Shown: piece by piece, positions 24,101 to 26,648 of the stretch
How the letters are laid out: each line of letters opens with the position of its first letter
Numbering within the stretch: the first letter of the stretch is position 1
NCBI GenBank assembly: GCA_024232355.1
Contig: JAAEPW010000953.1
Coordinates: 1 to 26,648, forward strand
DNA: 26,648 bases
Direction: 5' to 3'
DNA from: Chloroflexota bacterium
GTDB lineage: Bacteria; Chloroflexota; Anaerolineae; B4-G1
Position numbers and translations under genes: made by a program
Notes under the pieces: generated by a model
Databases searched by the model: none
The model's input: only the letters and a program-made list of their open reading frames with translations
Told to the model about the DNA's origin: nothing

Positions 24101-26648
24101 ACCGTGATGAACGGGGAGCGGGCCGGCCTGTAGGCAGCATTTGTGATATTGGTGCCTTTGAAGTTGGCCCGTTTATCGAGCTGTCTAAATCGGTTACGCC
24201 CTTTGATCCTCAAGAACCACTGACCTACACCCTGGTCCTGGCCAATCTTGGCTCTGTGGACGATAGCACGGTGCTCTTGACCGATACCTTGCCCGCCGAC
24301 CTAGATTTTGGCGGTTGGGTCACCCAACCGTCCGGCGCGTCCCAGGCTAACGACCAGATCACGTGGTCGGAGGCGTTGGCCGCCGGTGAGGTGATTACGT
24401 TTACCTTTGAAACTAACCTGGCCACCAGCTTTGGGACCTCGATCACCAACACCGCCGAATTTAGCAGCAGCTACCAGACCGGCAGCGACCAGGCTATACT
24501 GAGTACCGAGGTGGTAGATGTGGCTATTGTTAAACAGGTGAATTCTTCCAGTCCTCTGCCTGGCAATAGCATCACCTACACCCTGGCCTTTTCCAATGTG
24601 GGCAATGTCACGGTCCCAGGGGTAACGGTCAGCGATAGTGTGCCCAGCCAGGTGTTGGGCGTTAGCGCCGAGTGGTTGGGGGATAGTGGGGTGACCATCA
24701 GCCATACGTCAGGCACCACATACACCTGGAGCGTGGGCGATCTGGAAGCAGGGCAGGGGGGGCTGATCACCATTACGGGCTACCTCAGCAGCAGCGGCCA
24801 AACGATTGGCGATCTCTTTACCAACACCGCCACCATTGATATGACCTACAACGACGATGATACCGGCAACAACAGCGATGCGGTTGAGGTAGAGATCGAT
24901 TGCATGGATGATTACACCGTCATCAATACTGCTGAAAGTGGTGACGGATCGCTGAATTATGGGCTAGAGGTGATCTGCTCCGGCGGAACTATCGGCTTTG
25001 CCGCCGATACCACCTTTTACCTAACCAGTACGGTCTTTATTAACCAAAACGTAACCATCGACGGGGGCGACTACCAAGTTATCTTTAGCGGTGATACGGG
25101 CAATGATGGCAGCCGAAATATACGCCCTTTTCAAATTGGCCCCAGCGGCGTGGTTACCCTTAGCTACCTGAGTGTGGTTAGCGGTACAGCCTATACAGGT
25201 GGGGCTATCCTTAACACTGGGGGGCAGCTAACGCTTCAAAACAGTGCTTTGATTGATAATAGGAGTACGGGGCCTGATACATCTATGGGCGGGGGAGGGC
25301 TGCGCAACGATGGAACGGCCACCCTGATTAACAGCACTGTGGCCCGGAACAAGGACACTGCTTTGGGGCGGGGTGGGGGGATTTATAATGGCGCCGGTAG
25401 CACGCTCAGCCTCATCCATGTTACCCTGGCCGAAAATGAAGCCGATGTAGGGGGCGGGCTATATTTGTCGGGAACGCTCTATCTGACCAATACGCTCATC
25501 GCTAACAATATTGGTTTGAGCCAGACAACCGGCAGCGATTGTTATAACGACGGCGGTATCATCGCGGCTAATAGCAGTTCGCTTATTGAACAGCAGTTTC
25601 AATGCAGTATGACAGCAATCACCAATACCGATCCTTTGCTAGCTCCCTTGGGTTATTATGAGAGCCGTATGCCTATCTATGCCTTGTATATGGGCAGTCC
25701 CGCTATTGGCCAGGTGGTTGAGCAAATTGTAAGCACCGATCAACGCGGCCTACCCCGCACCGGCAGCCTCGAAATTGGGGCCTTTGACTCACAAGGCTTC
25801 CAACTGACAATTACCGGGGGCAACAATCAAAGCAGCGAGATCAGTACCACCTTTGCCCTTCCGCTTGAGGTACACCTTGAATCGGTGGCCCCGTCTGAAC
25901 CGATTGGGCCATACGGCAGCGTCAGTTTTATGGTTATGCCCGGTCCATCTGAGGCCAGCCTGATCACACCGTCCTTTACGCTGTCCACAACCTCGGTCTC
26001 ATCTCAAACTCTGTCTGTCACGGTAACGGCCAATATGACCGGCGGTAACTATGCCGTTGAGGCCTCAGCCATAGGGGTCGATGGCGTCGCCTTTTTTAAT
26101 CTGGCCAATATCGACTCTGGGCCTGGTGGGGTCAGCAATAATTTAGGGCTGTGGCTCAAGGCGGACACCGACACCTCGACCACAACCGATGGCATTAGCG
26201 TCACCACCTGGACTGAGCAATCGGACAACGGCTGGACGGCCAACAATATTACCAATACCAACCCCATCTACCACAGCAACGCCCTCAACTTTAACCCGTC
26301 CGTCACCTTTGGCAGCGAAGGCAGCGCCTCAGAATTGAGCTTTGGCGCTAATTATATCACGGCCAGTGTAGCGAACGGTGACACTGGCCTGACGATGTTT
26401 GCCATCGTAGAGCCAACCAGCAATATCAGTGGCGAAAATTATCTGCTGGATGTGGGTATGTCCCGTGACAAAGGGTATGGTCTTAGTTACAGCGCCGAGC
26501 GCTTTGGTAGCTATACACCTGTGGATGGCGGCAGCCTCACCGCCATTGACGGTAGTCATATTCAGGGTGAGGCCCCAGCCTTGCTAACCCACAGAACCCG
26601 ATTCGACGCGGGTAACAATACCTTTTACCTCAACGGCACGGAAGAAGG
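21154..26648 (+). CDS. Secreted beta-helix (choice-of-anchor Q / Pmp-like) repeat protein, 3' end outside the window
   Basis: The frame is open from ATG 21154 to the right edge (at least 1831 residues); no stop is seen. Signal peptide: hydrophobic core LTIAFGLALTAILALFW, site near A33-T-A35. Three modules follow, each opening with a C...Y/C...L start, then rungs with GGAIFN or GGGIYN and NSTxxxN, and closing with a DQRG-type block and IGAFE/IGAFD (about 22621, 24150 and 25770). The first and third are followed by the same Ig-like domain (GAFxSQGF...VTVTANxxGxYxVxAS). The second is followed by two DUF11-type domains (about 24180-24890). At about 26140 a LamG-like domain starts (LGLWLKADTDTS). 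A glycine-rich insertion lies in the first helix (about 21610-22110). The gene follows the giant by 144 bases and may share its transcript. Codon choice is visibly less GC-biased than in the giant. Confidence 0.95.
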   Translation, partial: MSNHIYTTRLGKLTIAFGLALTAILALFWPMSATAANDTGQRPAKSAPPTSPLAAETNVSCSVTDLIDQISSATSGDTLVLSVGCVYNLTTTHTADPDGYGPIGLPEIDKTLTISGNGATIQRSSGTYRLFYVTTSGDLTLQDLHLSSGIAQGGNGGNNTYGGDGGGGAGLGGAVFNRGNLTLLRSTLYNNQAIGGDGSSGSSNWASWHGRSGGDMGGDGGGGSGGNGQRWPNGDGSNGSDGGFGAGAGGGGRGYDNGGDGGYGGFGGGGGGGGTVESYSSARRGKGRSGGFGGGNGTNGGQTFSSNGGDGGGGGGMGGAIFNYAGTVTIINSTLSGNLAQGGNNGGKGYGGVLFNLDGTVVVNNTTMAANTISVGADGGAIYNYQSSGTASLTLVNSILADTQGDSSNDCRNNGGTVNAPSANKNLIENNGGCGSPVSGADPKLADLGDYGGDTQTMPLLPGSPALDAGDDATCQTNDQRGQARFSTCDIGAFESQGFYFSGSGGSGQTAGVLTAFANPLTVTVTPNNPVEPVDGAEVAWSGPDSGADIASDQSATIDAGNQASVTVTANGLVGTYMVTASVPAMTDPVTFILTNSKIIPDMAAFCPGGVGDSDKLISAINNANSDSVADTIALPENCAYTLTTRLPNVDTFIIIEGNGSTITRDSSAGNFRLFYVDSAGDLTLNDIILANGKDGQGGAIFNKGRLSLQNSTLTGNESTDNNGNRGGGALMTNGGQVTVLNTTFMNNMAQRGGAIFAYVSVVDISNTAFLTNTGTQFGGAIHRKSGGSFSLNSALFSGNKANSNHGGAIYNGTSGLTVENSTFFNNTAKQGGGIYHTDFTLFVSNSTFSGNSATNEGGGIYVTNNKTLTLTNSTLVSNTAVITGGGIYNQGISYLYNTLIAHNTPDNDCVNSGGTMYTSTNNLIADGSCGAPLSGDPLVSEVGDYGGESAEGWPLLTHALLSGSPAINAGDNTVCASTLVDNRDERGAGRPVGSICDIGAFEVGPFIELSKSVTPFDPQEPLTYTLVLANLGSVDDSTVLLTDTLPADLDFGGWVTQPSGASQANDQITWSEALAAGEVITFTFETNLATSFGTSITNTAEFSSSYQTGSDQAILSTEVVDVAIVKQVNSSSPLPGNSITYTLAFSNVGNVTVPGVTVSDSVPSQVLGVSAEWLGDSGVTISHTSGTTYTWSVGDLEAGQGGLITITGYLSSSGQTIGDLFTNTATIDMTYNDDDTGNNSDAVEVEIDCMDDYTVINTAESGDGSLNYGLEVICSGGTIGFAADTTFYLTSTVFINQNVTIDGGDYQVIFSGDTGNDGSRNIRPFQIGPSGVVTLSYLSVVSGTAYTGGAILNTGGQLTLQNSALIDNRSTGPDTSMGGGGLRNDGTATLINSTVARNKDTALGRGGGIYNGAGSTLSLIHVTLAENEADVGGGLYLSGTLYLTNTLIANNIGLSQTTGSDCYNDGGIIAANSSSLIEQQFQCSMTAITNTDPLLAPLGYYESRMPIYALYMGSPAIGQVVEQIVSTDQRGLPRTGSLEIGAFDSQGFQLTITGGNNQSSEISTTFALPLEVHLESVAPSEPIGPYGSVSFMVMPGPSEASLITPSFTLSTTSVSSQTLSVTVTANMTGGNYAVEASAIGVDGVAFFNLANIDSGPGGVSNNLGLWLKADTDTSTTTDGISVTTWTEQSDNGWTANNITNTNPIYHSNALNFNPSVTFGSEGSASELSFGANYITASVANGDTGLTMFAIVEPTSNISGENYLLDVGMSRDKGYGLSYSAERFGSYTPVDGGSLTAIDGSHIQGEAPALLTHRTRFDAGNNTFYLNGTEE
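21610..22110 (+). repeat. Glycine-rich insertion in the first beta-helix module
   Basis: About 165 residues dominated by GGDGGGG, GSGG and GGGG runs, with scattered Asn, Ser, Tyr and a few Arg. It splits the first helix between GGAVFNRGNLTLLRSTL and GGAIFNYAGTVTIINSTL, so it extends one loop region of the fold. It resembles PE_PGRS-like or polyglycine linkers. At DNA level it is a repeated GGCGGCGATGGC pattern, prone to slippage. Confidence 0.8.
22640..26110 (+). repeat. Repeated beta-helix plus Ig modules in the second exoprotein
   Basis: The module closing at 22640 is followed by an Ig-like unit (22640-22950). A second helix module (about 22960-24170) and a third (about 24900-25790) follow; the last again has the Ig-like unit (25795-26110). 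Opening motifs are alike (LISAINNANSDSVADTIAL; GNGSTITR, compared with GNGATIQR in the first). The modules have diverged, so this is an old duplication. Confidence 0.75.

Overview
The window most resembles an uncultured Chloroflexota (Anaerolineae or Caldilineae-like) chromosome. This placement is an inference from three things: a propeller-type hybrid histidine kinase, very large secreted mosaic proteins built from Ig, FG-GAP, beta-helix and InlB-type repeats, and a C-terminal tail ending YLPLVIRNY, an ending I associate with exported Chloroflexota proteins. No rRNA or other taxonomic marker is present, so phylum-level confidence is moderate. Everything recognisable as a gene lies on the + strand. 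The window starts inside one gene and ends inside another.

Region 1 (1-6853) is a signalling pair. The first gene, cut at its 5' end, encodes a membrane hybrid histidine kinase with about twelve or thirteen two-component-regulator propeller repeats, a Y_Y_Y domain, one transmembrane helix, a PAS domain, a HisKA/HATPase core and a C-terminal receiver. Its stop overlaps the start of the second gene in an ATGA. That second gene encodes a soluble protein of order receiver, GAF-like region, PAS, HisKA_3, HATPase, receiver, LuxR-type helix-turn-helix. It therefore carries both a sensor kinase and a DNA-binding response regulator in one chain.

Region 2 (6854-7269) is a 416-base non-coding control region. 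It is dense in perfect inverted repeats and holds a strong intrinsic terminator (7107-7145). A sigma70-like promoter (GTGACA, 17 bases, TATATT) follows directly, and its -35 box overlaps a further copy of the nonamer that builds the terminator stem.

Region 3 (7270-21009) holds a small degenerate-receiver protein (121 aa) followed by a 4417-residue exported giant. In order, the giant has: a signal peptide, a LolA-like domain, a transmembrane hairpin ending in a signal-peptidase-like AHA site, calcium-loop repeats, a hydrophobic cluster, more calcium loops, Ig-like domains, a seven-blade FG-GAP propeller, two beta-helix segments, more Ig-like domains with a CBM9/DOMON-like insertion, seven divergent InlB-type repeats and the YLPLVIRNY tail.

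Region 4 (21154-26648, running off the right edge) is a second secreted protein of at least 1831 residues. It is made of three repeated beta-helix modules, with DUF11-type and Ig-like domains, a glycine-rich insertion and the start of a LamG-like domain.

A reasonable working model, not proven by the sequence, is that the kinase pair senses an extracellular ligand and its LuxR-type output controls the palindrome-rich region that drives the small regulator and the giant surface or secreted proteins.
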